Positions 8,247 through 16,825 of a stretch of 64,000 nt of DNA are shown here, piece after piece. Each line of letters begins with the position of its first letter. Positions within the stretch are counted from its first letter, which is position 1. The translations under genes were made by a program, and so were the position numbers. The notes under the pieces are model-generated. The model saw only the letters and a list, made by a program, of their open reading frames with translations. It made no database searches and was not told the origin of the DNA. Origin of the DNA: Clostridium amylolyticum (GTDB lineage: Bacteria; Bacillota; Clostridia; Clostridiales; Clostridiaceae); NCBI RefSeq assembly GCF_900142075.1, contig NZ_FQZO01000005.1:124001-188000 (forward strand), given 5' to 3'.

Positions 8247-9232
8247 ACAAGCTTCTCTTTAAGCTTGTTTAACTGCTCCGAGTTTGATTTAAAGCCCTCT
8301 AAACTTCCTTTTTCAAAATATACCTTTCTTATCATGGCGTTTCGTTGAAGTACCGCTTTTCCTCTCCAGCCACAGGAGGTGATGAGGTATTTTTCTTTGA
8401 AGGTCTTTTTTCCCATATTTATGATCTCATCGGTATTGTGTTCTTCCATATACTTATGGGGCTTAAATTCTTCTAGAGGAGAAAGCCTTATAAGCTGATT
8501 GTATCTGCATTTTTTTTGACAGGAATCACAGCCAAAAAGTCTTCCATTTAACAGTGGCAGCCATTTATCTTCTAAATCTTTTTTTTGTGTTATATAGGAC
8601 ATGCATATATTGGCATTCTTTTTTACTGGATTAATGGATTTTGTTGGACATTCATCAAAGCATAATGTGCATTCTTCACCACACTCTTCATGTTTTAAAA
8701 GCATTTCATGGTTTCTTTCTGGAAAATCTGGTGTAAGCTCTAAATCGGTTATTATCTCTCCTAAAAACACGTAAGAGCCATACTCCTTAGTTATAAGCAT
8801 ATTATTTTTACCTATAAAGCCTATACCGCTTAAATATGCTATATACCGTTCAGGAAGGGCATTGCTGTCTGTTAAAGCTACAGCTTCTCCTCCTAAAGCT
8901 TTAATATATTCACAGATTTGCCCTAAATATTTCTTTACCACTCTATGATAGTCTTGTCCTCTTGTGTATACAGAAAATGCATAATTCTCTCTGGTTTCTA
9001 TCTTATGAAGATAAGGGAAAGCTATAGAAATTATAGTCTTTCCCCCTTCAAGATATATATTAGGATCTATTCTTTTCTCAATATCTTTTTCTTCAAATTC
9101 ATTTTCAGTTCCTAATGCTTTTCTTTCTTCGAAGAAATTTCTTAATTCTTCAAACTTTCTACACTGAACAAATCCAACTTTATCAAGTTTTAGATTTTTA
9201 CAAAAATCTAAAATTAGTTGTTTTTTATCCAT
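8243..9232 (-). CDS. queG: Epoxyqueuosine reductase
   Basis: Cobalamin and iron-sulfur dependent reductase for the last step of queuosine synthesis in tRNA. N-terminal DUF1730-like region includes SGIGFIGKNNMLI and the PERYIAYLSG stretch. Two ferredoxin-type clusters are visible: CTLCFDECP (with an upstream Cys in HEECGEEC) and CDSCQKKCRYN. Length 329 residues is close to, but slightly shorter than, many QueG proteins (some have a HEAT extension). Good ribosome site AAAGGAGC before the ATG. The stop codon TAA lies within the heptamer tail of repeat copy B. Downstream of cysE by 23 bp on the same strand; possible weak co-transcription. Confidence 0.9.
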   Translation of the reverse strand: MDKKQLILDFCKNLKLDKVGFVQCRKFEELRNFFEERKALGTENEFEEKDIEKRIDPNIYLEGGKTIISIAFPYLHKIETRENYAFSVYTRGQDYHRVVKKYLGQICEYIKALGGEAVALTDSNALPERYIAYLSGIGFIGKNNMLITKEYGSYVFLGEIITDLELTPDFPERNHEMLLKHEECGEECTLCFDECPTKSINPVKKNANICMSYITQKKDLEDKWLPLLNGRLFGCDSCQKKCRYNQLIRLSPLEEFKPHKYMEEHNTDEIINMGKKTFKEKYLITSCGWRGKAVLQRNAMIRKVYFEKGSLEGFKSNSEQLNKLKEKLV

Positions 9233-9255
9233 AAACTTGCTCCTTTGTGTAACCT

Positions 9256-9840
9256 TTAAATTACCATCTCATTGTAAATAGTCTTCATTTTCCCTCTATA
9301 ATCCTGTATATGAATTATGGAAGCTGGGGGTTTAACGATGTTCTTAGCAGGTGAGCCTACTGCAGTGGCATTGGAAGGTACATCCTTCAATACTACAGAG
9401 TTGGCACCCACTTTAGCATTATCCCCAACAAATATAGGTCCAAGTATTTTAGCTCCTGCTCCTATTATAACATCATTACCAATAGAAGGATGTCTCTTCC
9501 CTTTGTGCTTTCCTGTTCCACCTAGGGTAACTCCATGGTATATAGTTACATTATCTCCCACTTCAGCAGTTTCACCAATAACTACACCCATACCATGATC
9601 TATAAAGAGTCCTTTACCAATGGTGGCTCCAGGATGTATTTCAATGCCAGTAAAAAATCTGGCTATTTGTGATATAAATCTTGCTGTAAAAAATAACTTC
9701 ATACTATATAACTTGTGAGCTATTCTATAAGCTATCATTACATGAATAGAAGGATACAAAAGTAGTACTTCTAAACTACTTCTCGCAGCTGGATCTTTAG
9801 CTAAAATGTTATTAATATCATATTTTAAATTTTTCAACAT
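9256..9840 (-). CDS. cysE: Serine O-acetyltransferase
   Basis: Makes O-acetylserine from serine and acetyl-CoA, the substrate of CysK. The protein (194 residues) is the short CysE form with an N-terminal helical domain (~1-60) and a left-handed beta-helix of hexapeptide repeats (HPGATIGKGLFIDHGMGV, IGETAEVGDNVTIYHGVTLG). The active-site His residues DHG and YHG are present. It follows cysK by 11 bp on the same strand, so both are under the cysteine T-box. The C-terminal tail after KDVPSNATAVGSPAKNI is short, as in Bacillus and Clostridium enzymes. Confidence 0.95.
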   Translation of the reverse strand: MLKNLKYDINNILAKDPAARSSLEVLLLYPSIHVMIAYRIAHKLYSMKLFFTARFISQIARFFTGIEIHPGATIGKGLFIDHGMGVVIGETAEVGDNVTIYHGVTLGGTGKHKGKRHPSIGNDVIIGAGAKILGPIFVGDNAKVGANSVVLKDVPSNATAVGSPAKNIVKPPASIIHIQDYRGKMKTIYNEMVI

Positions 9841-9851
9841 TTAAACCACCC

Positions 9852-10760
9852 TTATTGAAAAAGATCCATGGACATATACTTTTCTCCTCCGTCTGGTGCT
9901 ATGGCTAATACTTTCTTGCCTTTTCCCAGCTTCTTAGCAACTTCTAAAGCTGCAAATAATGCTGCTCCTGAAGATATACCTATAAGTATTCCCTCTTTAG
10001 AAGCCATTAATCTAGTAGCCATAAAGGAATTTTCATCGCTAACTTGAAGGATTTCGTCCACTACTTCTTTTTTATAATTTTCAGGTATAAAGCCTGCGCC
10101 TATACCTTGTATTTTATGAGGTCCTGGATTTCCTCCAGAAATTACTGGTGACTTCTCAGGTTCTACAGCTATGATCTTTATATCTTTATTTATTTCTTTA
10201 AGATTGCTTCCTACTCCTGTAATGGTTCCACCAGTGCCCACTCCAGCTACAAAAGCATCTAAGTCAGGTATATCCTTTATTATTTCCTTGGCAGTAGTTT
10301 TATAATGCTTTGCTGGATTAGCTATATTCATAAACTGTTGAGGCATAAAATATCCTTTTTCCTCTACTAATTCCTGGGCTTTAGCTATGGCTCCTTTCAT
10401 GCCTTTTACCCCTTCAGTAAGTACAAGCTCTGCACCATAAGCCTTTATCATGTCTCTTCTTTCTTTACTCATAGTATCAGGCATAACTATAACCACATTA
10501 TATCCCTTAAGTTTTCCTATCATAGCTAAGGCTATACCAGTATTTCCACTAGTAGGCTCCACTATAGTATCTCCTACTTTGAGCAAACCAAGTTCTTCCG
10601 CTTTTTCAATCATTCCTAAAGCAGCCCTATCCTTAACGCTGCCTGCAGGATTATATTTTTCAAGCTTTATATACACTTCAGCACTGTTTTCATCCACTAA
10701 ATTGTTTATTTTTAATATCGGTGTATTACCTACCATTTCTATTACATTATTAAATATCAT
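9852..10760 (-). CDS. cysK: Cysteine synthase A (O-acetylserine sulfhydrylase)
   Basis: PLP enzyme that makes cysteine from O-acetylserine and sulfide. PLP Lys43 is in NPAGSVKDRAA; the substrate loop TSGNTGIALA and the phosphate-binding GTGGTITG are intact. Length 302 residues is typical. First gene of cysK-cysE, with GGAGGGAT before the ATG. Its 5' leader contains a T-box with a UGC specifier, so expression should rise when tRNA-Cys is uncharged. Confidence 0.97.
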   Translation of the reverse strand: MIFNNVIEMVGNTPILKINNLVDENSAEVYIKLEKYNPAGSVKDRAALGMIEKAEELGLLKVGDTIVEPTSGNTGIALAMIGKLKGYNVVIVMPDTMSKERRDMIKAYGAELVLTEGVKGMKGAIAKAQELVEEKGYFMPQQFMNIANPAKHYKTTAKEIIKDIPDLDAFVAGVGTGGTITGVGSNLKEINKDIKIIAVEPEKSPVISGGNPGPHKIQGIGAGFIPENYKKEVVDEILQVSDENSFMATRLMASKEGILIGISSGAALFAALEVAKKLGKGKKVLAIAPDGGEKYMSMDLFQ

Positions 10761-10805
10761 TTTTATCCCTCCAATAATTTAATTAACTTTATTATTTGCT
10801 TTATT

Positions 10806-11060
10806 AAAAAATAAAAACTCCGCCTCTAGTTAATAAGAGACGAAGCTATGTATACTCCGCGTTTCCACTCCAATTGAATATTAGATATCCCACTCTTTAG
10901 GCATCAATAAATGCCTTATCACTATAACGGGTGATCCCGGGAAGTCTTACTAATTTCAGACTCCTACTCCAAAGTGCACTTCACATTAACTTTCAGCAGA
11001 AACTTCTCAGCTCCGTTTCCTCTCTGTGGCTTTCCATTAAGTTACTTTACTTTTTCATAG
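10806..11060 (-). promoter_or_regulatory. T-box riboswitch (Cys, specifier UGC) upstream of cysK-cysE
   Basis: Read on the minus strand: AGAGAG start of stem I (~11025), specifier segment GTGAAG-TGC-ACTTTGGAG with the Cys codon at 10978-10976, then GGAGTGGAAACGCGG (a T-box that differs slightly from GGTGGNACCGCGG), and a terminator at 10845-10806 (10-bp stem containing G-U pairs, then a U-rich tail). Uncharged tRNA-Cys should favour the antiterminator. This accounts for most of the 500-bp gap between cysK and the lipid kinase. Confidence 0.9.
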
Positions 11061-11100
11061 TATTTATATCCGAGTAATATAATATGATTTCTTAATATTT

Positions 11101-11128
11101 ATTATATTCAATACTTTAAAAAAGTCAA
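11101..11128 (-). promoter_or_regulatory. Promoter of the cysK-cysE T-box transcript
   Basis: On the minus strand TTGACT (11128-11123), 16-bp spacer, TATAAT (11106-11101). It starts the transcript about 40 nt before the recognisable T-box stem I. Confidence 0.7.
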
Positions 11129-11164
11129 CAACTAAATAATACTATTTTAGTATATATTTAATTA

Positions 11165-11187
11165 ATAAAAAAGAGCCTAAGGCTCTT
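11165..11187 (-). terminator. Terminator of the lipid kinase gene
   Basis: A compact 7-bp hairpin AAGAGCC/GGCTCTT at 11171-11187 with a minus-strand T run. Confidence 0.75.
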
Positions 11188-11263
11188 AAAATGCAAAATC
11201 AATCTATTAAATAACTGTAATTAGCATGTATTTATTTGAAAATATTTTTTTAAGTTATTTTAA

Positions 11264-12151
11264 CTAGCTATTTTCATTAATACCCAATACTCTAATTCCA
11301 TTATGAACACAATTTATTAAAAGAGGAAAATCCGGTCCTTTTTCTCCATCAATATCTGTTACTATATCCTCATTACTGTGAATCTTAAGTTCTCTTGTCT
11401 TGAAATGTATAACTCCTGGGTCGTCTAAGTGCTCTCCCTTAATTACTCTAATGAATAATGGCAAAAGCTCTTTAATAGGCACAGCTTTAAATATAATAAC
11501 ATCTAAAAATCCATCAGTAATTTCAGATTTTGGGGCTAATTTAAAATTTCCAGCTGTCATACCATTGAAAACTAACATTAGATACATATATCCATCATAA
11601 TCTATCTCTTCTGATTTTATATTCACTTTAAGTCTTCTAAAGTTAGGAAGTTGTTCTATTCCTTTAAGGTAATATGCAAGCTTTCCTATGGTGTTTTTAA
11701 GATTATCATCTGTTTTTTGAGATACATCTGTAAAAAGCCCAGTACTTGCAACATTTACAAAATATTTGTTATTAATTTTACCAATATCCACAGGTACAGG
11801 CACAGAATTCAATATCTTCTTGCAACATTCACCTACATCTAAAGGCATATCTAAAAGCTTTGCAAAATCATTGGCTGTTCCTACTGGAATAACCCCAATA
11901 GGAATATCTATATTTTTTTCCTTCATTATGTTTACAACAGAATCAATAGTTCCATCTCCACCAGCTACAAGTATGTAACTATAATCCTGGTCAATATCAT
12001 TAAAGGCCTCATGAATATTTATGTTCATATCAATTCTAAAAGGAACTATAGTATACCCTTCCATTTGGTGAATCTTAATTACTTTATCAATCTCATTAAT
12101 AATTATATTTTCACCGGAAAAAGGATTGTATATAAATTTAACCTTTTTCAT
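11264..12151 (-). CDS. Diacylglycerol kinase-family (YegS/BmrU) lipid kinase
   Basis: Soluble lipid kinase of the DAGK catalytic family (295 residues). It has the N-terminal IYNPFSG, the ATP-binding VAGGDGTIDSVVN (residues ~70-82), PIGVIPVGTANDFAK and the late IDGEKGP motif. Members phosphorylate diacylglycerol or related lipids with ATP. The frame extends to 12169, but GGAGGG at 12160-12155 lies 4-5 nt before ATG 12151, so the start is corrected to that ATG. A lone gene, divergent from pssA across 250 bp, which places two phospholipid-related genes back to back. Exact lipid substrate unknown. Confidence 0.9.
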   Translation of the reverse strand: MKKVKFIYNPFSGENIIINEIDKVIKIHQMEGYTIVPFRIDMNINIHEAFNDIDQDYSYILVAGGDGTIDSVVNIMKEKNIDIPIGVIPVGTANDFAKLLDMPLDVGECCKKILNSVPVPVDIGKINNKYFVNVASTGLFTDVSQKTDDNLKNTIGKLAYYLKGIEQLPNFRRLKVNIKSEEIDYDGYMYLMLVFNGMTAGNFKLAPKSEITDGFLDVIIFKAVPIKELLPLFIRVIKGEHLDDPGVIHFKTRELKIHSNEDIVTDIDGEKGPDFPLLINCVHNGIRVLGINENS

Positions 12152-12409
12152 TTTAACCCTCCTACCCAAACAACTAAAAAGATTATAACACTTATCCCCC
12201 TCATTATCAACGACAATACCTTAAGGTAAACTTTATTAATCTATTATGATTAATTTAAGTTATTACGTTATAAAGGTATAATAAAGACATCTAATCTTAA
12301 CACTATCTTAATAATTAACATAATTAGTTTAAAATTTAACTTTTTTAATGTATAATATAGTTTATACTTTAATTATATTTTTATTAAATTTTGGGAGTGA
12401 TTAATTTTC

Positions 12410-12931
12410 ATGAAGAAAAGTACTATTCCTAATATGTTTACTTTTGTCAATCTATCCTGCGGTGTACTATCAATACTAAGTATATTTAATGATAAATACC
12501 AGTTATCTGCAATATTTATTTTAATTGCCGCCTTAGTGGATAGATATGATGGCAGAGTAGCTAGATTCCTTAATGTTTCCAGTGATCTAGGCAAAGAACT
12601 AGATTCATTATCAGATTTAGTTTCTTTTGGAGTTGCTCCATCACTTTTAATTTATAGTCTTTATGAGTTTCAGACTCTTGGTCCAAAAGGATATATAGGT
12701 TACCTGATATTATTAGCATTTCCTATTTGTGGAGCATACAGACTGGCTAGATATAATGCTACAGATTTTGATGGTGTATTTACTGGGATACCTATAACTG
12801 CTGCTGGAAGCTTTATGGCTTTATTTGCGCTTATAACTTTAAATAGAGGTGTTACAAGAACTCTTCCTGTAATATTTTTAATAATCTTATCATATTTAAT
12901 GATTAGCACATTTAAATTTAAAAAAGTCTAG
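12410..12931 (+). CDS. pssA: CDP-diacylglycerol--serine O-phosphatidyltransferase
   Basis: Integral membrane CDP-alcohol phosphatidyltransferase of 173 residues. The diagnostic motif DGx2ARx8Gx3Dx3D is complete, starting at DGRVAR (residue ~46) and ending at LDSLSD. The N-terminal KSTIPNMFTFVNLSCG is typical of PssA. It makes phosphatidylserine, precursor of phosphatidylethanolamine. No psd gene is adjacent. A TATAAT box lies at ~12351 with a poor -35. A hairpin terminator follows directly. Confidence 0.9.
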   Translation: MKKSTIPNMFTFVNLSCGVLSILSIFNDKYQLSAIFILIAALVDRYDGRVARFLNVSSDLGKELDSLSDLVSFGVAPSLLIYSLYEFQTLGPKGYIGYLILLAFPICGAYRLARYNATDFDGVFTGIPITAAGSFMALFALITLNRGVTRTLPVIFLIILSYLMISTFKFKKV

Positions 12932-12933
12932 CT

Positions 12934-12965
12934 AAAAAGAAGCCCAATTTAAGGCTTCTTTTCTT
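12934..12965. terminator. Bidirectional terminator between pssA and a convergent small gene
   Basis: AAGAAGCC/GGCTTCTT stem (12937-12944 and 12953-12960) with A run before and T run after. Confidence 0.85.
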
Positions 12966-13296
12966 TTTCATTAAAAAAACTCAATTCTTCATCTATTTCT
13001 GTTTTTATTATATCAAGCTTATTCTTACATGTAATATAATCAGATTTAATTTTACAGTAATCGAAATAAGTGTAATCACAATAATCTATAACTTCAATAA
13101 GCTCATCAATAATTATACCCAGTTCATCTGCTCGTTTAATAGCATTCCTTACTTCCTTTTTTCTAGCCAGAGCTATGGTGTTTAGGTCTGCAGCTCCACC
13201 AATAAGAAGTCTGTAGGAATTAGTGAATTTAAAAAGTAATTCTGCTAAATTATTTATATCTGAAGAATGTTTTTCCATTATGTGTCTATAACCCAT
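12949..13296 (-). CDS. Hypothetical protein, small helical
   Basis: Not recognised. About 115 residues, predicted mostly helical and acidic at the C-terminus, with an unusual aromatic/cysteine stretch YCDYTYFDYCKIK around residues 75-87. No membrane segment. The open frame reaches an ATG at 13323, but AGGTGA sits 5 nt before ATG 13296, so the shorter form is preferred. Convergent with pssA and sharing its terminator. The frame is long relative to the AT-rich background and has its own ribosome site, so it is probably real. No function proposed. Confidence 0.6.
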   Translation of the reverse strand: MGYRHIMEKHSSDINNLAELLFKFTNSYRLLIGGAADLNTIALARKKEVRNAIKRADELGIIIDELIEVIDYCDYTYFDYCKIKSDYITCKNKLDIIKTEIDEELSFFNEKEKKP

Positions 13297-13408
13297 ACCA
13301 TCACCTGACAATAAGTTAATCATAATAAATATATTAACCTATATCACATTTCATACCAAGGATTAATATATGCAAGCAAAACTGCCAGGGGAATAATTGT
13401 AATGGATT

Positions 13409-13741
13409 TTATTCCTTTACATAACCATTAATATAATCTTCATCTATGTGCTGAAAAATATTAAAGCAGGACTTATTAGCTAATCTATTACTAGTTGATT
13501 TAATTATATCTTTTATATTTTTATTTTTCTTTAAGGAATTATAAACATATTCATCATCAATTTCCTGCCAATAATTATTTCTAGTAATGTTATTCTTCTT
13601 AACATCTTTGTTATTAGTATCATTATTACTAATATATTCTAGAGACCTTATGCTTTCTTTAACAATATTTGTATCATTAAACTTGAAATTATCTTTATAC
13701 ACTATAGGGACTACAAAATCTTCTGGTAGACGTATAAACAT
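13409..13741 (-). CDS. Hypothetical protein downstream of rubrerythrin
   Basis: Not recognised. About 110 residues, very rich in Asn, Lys and Asp in the middle (IKSTSN, NNDTNNKD), soluble. AGGTGG lies 5 nt before ATG 13741; an in-frame GTG at 13750 is the alternative. It starts within 10 bp of the rubrerythrin stop codon on the same strand and so is likely co-transcribed with it. No cofactor or zinc motif is visible. Function unknown. Confidence 0.55.
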   Translation of the reverse strand: MFIRLPEDFVVPIVYKDNFKFNDTNIVKESIRSLEYISNNDTNNKDVKKNNITRNNYWQEIDDEYVYNSLKKNKNIKDIIKSTSNRLANKSCFNIFQHIDEDYINGYVKE

Positions 13742-13750
13742 CTTATCCAC

Positions 13751-14302
13751 CTACTTTTCATAATCTTCGCATAAAGGTTTAAAAAATGCTCTTGGGAACT
13801 TACATAAAGGACATACAAGTGGAGCCTCAGTACCTTCATGAATATAGCCGCAATTTAAGCACTGCCATTTAATAGGTTCCTTTGAAGTAAACATGGTTTT
13901 ATTTACCACCTTATCATATAGGTCCTTATATCTTCTTTCATGAAACTCTTCCACTTCTGACAGTTCTTTGTAAAAATCCGCTATTTCCTTGAAGCCTTCT
14001 TTTCTAGCATCTGCCTCAAACTGTTTATATATCTTTGAATATTCCTCAGTTTCCCCTTGAATAGCATCCATAAGATTTTCTGCTGTGCTCCCCACTAGTC
14101 CTAAAAATCTCCTATACACTTCCCTAGCGTGGGCATATTCATTTCCCGCTGTTTCGTCAAATACATCCCCTACCCACTCATATCCTTCCATTCTAGCTTT
14201 TTCAGAATATAAATTATATCTATTTCTAGCTCTAGACTCTCCAGCAAAGGTCTTGTATAAATTTTTTTCTGTCTGAGTTCCTTTCAGACTTTTTATATCC
14301 AT
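13751..14302 (-). CDS. rbr: Rubrerythrin (classical order, C-terminal rubredoxin domain)
   Basis: Non-haem diiron peroxidase protecting anaerobes from hydrogen peroxide. The N-terminal ferritin-like domain has paired carboxylates and His (AGESRARNRY, DETAGNEYAHAR, SEVEEFHERRY). The C-terminal rubredoxin-type iron site is CLNCGY ... CPLCK. Length 183 residues. A second rubrerythrin with reversed domain order lies at 30801-31346. Probably in an operon with the small gene downstream. Confidence 0.95.
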   Translation of the reverse strand: MDIKSLKGTQTEKNLYKTFAGESRARNRYNLYSEKARMEGYEWVGDVFDETAGNEYAHAREVYRRFLGLVGSTAENLMDAIQGETEEYSKIYKQFEADARKEGFKEIADFYKELSEVEEFHERRYKDLYDKVVNKTMFTSKEPIKWQCLNCGYIHEGTEAPLVCPLCKFPRAFFKPLCEDYEK

Positions 14303-14378
14303 AGATATCCTCCAATAAATTATCTCTTTTTATAATATTCAAATTAAATTGTGATGTTACACTAAAGCTTCTTTACTC

Positions 14379-15647
14379 TCATTGGTATATCTTCTTTTCA
14401 TCATCATATGCTAGTACAACTTCTTTATTATCTTTTTTAGTATATAAATAAACTTTATGCCCCCAAAGCTCATGTATATGTTTTAAAGTAGCTTCTGCAT
14501 AGTTAATATTTAACTCTCTTCCATCGTAAACATGTTGTAAAGTTAATGAATTATCCTTTTCATTCCAATAGGAAACCCTAATTATAGGTATTGCACCCAT
14601 ACCACAATAGTTACATAGTGTATCTCTAATACTTTGCCATCCTCTTTCGTCGGAAACCTCTTCAATATATAAGTCAAGTCCTTTTTTAGTAAATTGAAAT
14701 AAATTCATTTCTGAACATAGCTCTTCATTTAAATGTCTAAGTAAAAAAGAATAATCCCTATCACACTCTCTTATTTCAAAAACTTTTTTTCTTCCATACT
14801 TTTTATCTAAATATTGAAATAATGTAAAACCTAAATAATAGGGATTTAATCCATTTTTTATGGGTGCTATTACCTGATTATGTCTAGCTATAAATTCTAA
14901 ATAAAGATTTTGACTTAATCCTAATTCTTTAAGTATATTGTAATGCCAAAAACTAGCCCAGCCTTCATTTAAAATTTTTGTTTCTATTTGAGGTATGAAA
15001 TACTGAGTTTCCTTTTTTACAATTTCAAGAACATGCCTTTTCCATTCTTCCATTTCTGCATTTTTTATAATAAACCCTAGTAAATCTTCATTATTTTCGT
15101 TATTATAGCTCTTATCATTAACAATTTTCTCTTCCTTTGATCTAATGGTATTAAATCTTATAGAATGGGCAGCATTTAACACCTTTTCAACCTTTGTACT
15201 TCCTATTTCAGGGTCGTTTATATATTTTCTTATGCTTTGAGAATGTAATTTAAACATCTCCAAAGCATATGGAGCTTTTGTATCTTCTTTAAACATCCTA
15301 TTATTCTTAAAAAAATCATTATGCCCATAAACGTGAGCTATGGTCATAATCTGTAAAAGAAGGTTATTGTCTTTCATTAAGTATGCAATACATGGGTTGG
15401 AGTTAATTACCATTTCATAAGGGATTCCTGTTAGATTGAACTTATATAATGTTCTGTTTTTTTCAAAGGCTTTTCCAAAGCTCCAATGAGGGTATCTAGA
15501 GGGCATTCCTAAATAAGCCTCATAGCCTAACATCTCTTTATAGCTTACTATTTCAAACTCTTGAGGGTAAAAACTTAGTCCAGCTTTTTTAACCAATTCT
15601 TCTATTTTTTCACTCCACTTTTCTAAATCTTTAATACTATAATTCAA
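14379..15647 (-). CDS. spoVR: SpoVR family protein
   Basis: A 422-residue SpoVR/YcgB family protein: N-terminal WSEKIEELVKKAGL, YPQEFEIVSYKEML, GMPSRYPHWSFGKAFE and the central ILNEGWASFWHY motif. In Bacillus SpoVR affects spore cortex formation; biochemical function is unknown. It starts with TTG 15647, with GGAGGG ~10 nt before, and overlaps the yhbH stop by 11 bp. Last gene of the conserved prkA-yhbH-spoVR operon. Confidence 0.93.
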   Translation of the reverse strand: MNYSIKDLEKWSEKIEELVKKAGLSFYPQEFEIVSYKEMLGYEAYLGMPSRYPHWSFGKAFEKNRTLYKFNLTGIPYEMVINSNPCIAYLMKDNNLLLQIMTIAHVYGHNDFFKNNRMFKEDTKAPYALEMFKLHSQSIRKYINDPEIGSTKVEKVLNAAHSIRFNTIRSKEEKIVNDKSYNNENNEDLLGFIIKNAEMEEWKRHVLEIVKKETQYFIPQIETKILNEGWASFWHYNILKELGLSQNLYLEFIARHNQVIAPIKNGLNPYYLGFTLFQYLDKKYGRKKVFEIRECDRDYSFLLRHLNEELCSEMNLFQFTKKGLDLYIEEVSDERGWQSIRDTLCNYCGMGAIPIIRVSYWNEKDNSLTLQHVYDGRELNINYAEATLKHIHELWGHKVYLYTKKDNKEVVLAYDDEKKIYQ

Positions 15648-16821
15648 CAGTTTTTTCCCTCCTTAGTTCCTTCCTAAGTATTATTTTCAATGCCTTCCAA
15701 AGTTCTTTTTTATCTTTTATGCAAACTGAAACAAAATTATCATTTTTTATCTCCTTCATAACCCTAAAATACATGGTAGTAGAAAATGTAGAAGGTAAAA
15801 GTTCGGCGTATCCTACTAGATTACTGCAGGCACAAATACTTTTGATGCTTTCCAATGCTTTTTCGTTATCTTCACTCCAATTGTCTCCATCACTAGCATA
15901 GAAGGTATATATATTCCATAATTCTTTTGAATATCTATCTTCTATTATTTTTAAAGCAGCTTTTATTCCGCTAGAAATATAGGTTCCCCCAGACTCAGCT
16001 TTATGAAAAAACTCATATTCATTTACTTCTTTTGCTATGGTAGTATGAGAAATAAATACCATGTGCGTATTTTCATATTTCTTTTTAATAAATCTTGAAA
16101 GTACAAAAAAGAAAGAACGTGCTAAGTATTTCTTTGTATTATCCATGGAACCAGATACATCCATAATAAATATCATTACAGCATTGCTTTCCTTCTTTGG
16201 CTTTTGTTTAAGCCTATAATATCTTATATCCTCTTCATTAAAAGGCATCCTCTGAATATCCTTAGACATCCCTGCTTCGTTTAAGGCTCTTTTTTTGCTT
16301 TGCTTTCTTGCAATTTTAGCCATAACAGTTTTCTTTTTAGCCAATCTAGGTTTTACTCCAAACCTCTGATATCCTCTCTTCTTTTTACTACTTTGTGAAA
16401 TCACCTTAGAAAATTTCTTTTTATCTAAATTAGGTAATTCAAAATCATCAATTAAATATTCTAAAAGTTCTTCTAGAGTTACCTCAGTTTCATAAATATC
16501 TTCACCTTCATCATTACCCGCTCTGCTAGCTGGCTTACCCTTTTCTTCTTCATTGAATATTTTATCTGCTCGTTTCTCTTTTCCATCCCCCATGGCTACA
16601 TTTTTATTGTTTTTGCCATAAATAAATGAATATTCTTTTAAACCTCTTATAGGAATTTTGTACTTTTTATTTTTACTTTCCCCTACAATATTTTCATCAG
16701 AAAGTAAATCTCCAAGATTATCTTTTATAGTTTTTTCCACTAACTCTTTATGCCTTCTTCTGTCTTCAATGCTTCTATCATGTTCAAAAGGTTCCTTACT
16801 AGTATCTCTAAAGATTGCCAT
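15637..16821 (-). CDS. yhbH: YhbH/YeaH family sporulation protein with VWA domain
   Basis: DUF444 family (YhbH in Bacillus, YeaH in E. coli), about 394 residues. The N-terminal half is basic and helical (DRSIEDRRRHKELV). The C-terminal half is a von Willebrand A domain with MIDAS motif FIMDVSGSMD around residues 218-227. The start is taken at ATG 16821 because GGAAGGA lies 8 nt upstream; the open frame extends to 16854 into prkA. Between prkA (4 bp) and spoVR (overlap). Known to act with PrkA and SpoVR in stress and sporulation; mechanism unclear. Confidence 0.93.
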   Translation of the reverse strand: MAIFRDTSKEPFEHDRSIEDRRRHKELVEKTIKDNLGDLLSDENIVGESKNKKYKIPIRGLKEYSFIYGKNNKNVAMGDGKEKRADKIFNEEEKGKPASRAGNDEGEDIYETEVTLEELLEYLIDDFELPNLDKKKFSKVISQSSKKKRGYQRFGVKPRLAKKKTVMAKIARKQSKKRALNEAGMSKDIQRMPFNEEDIRYYRLKQKPKKESNAVMIFIMDVSGSMDNTKKYLARSFFFVLSRFIKKKYENTHMVFISHTTIAKEVNEYEFFHKAESGGTYISSGIKAALKIIEDRYSKELWNIYTFYASDGDNWSEDNEKALESIKSICACSNLVGYAELLPSTFSTTMYFRVMKEIKNDNFVSVCIKDKKELWKALKIILRKELRREKTVEL

Positions 16822-16825
16822 AATA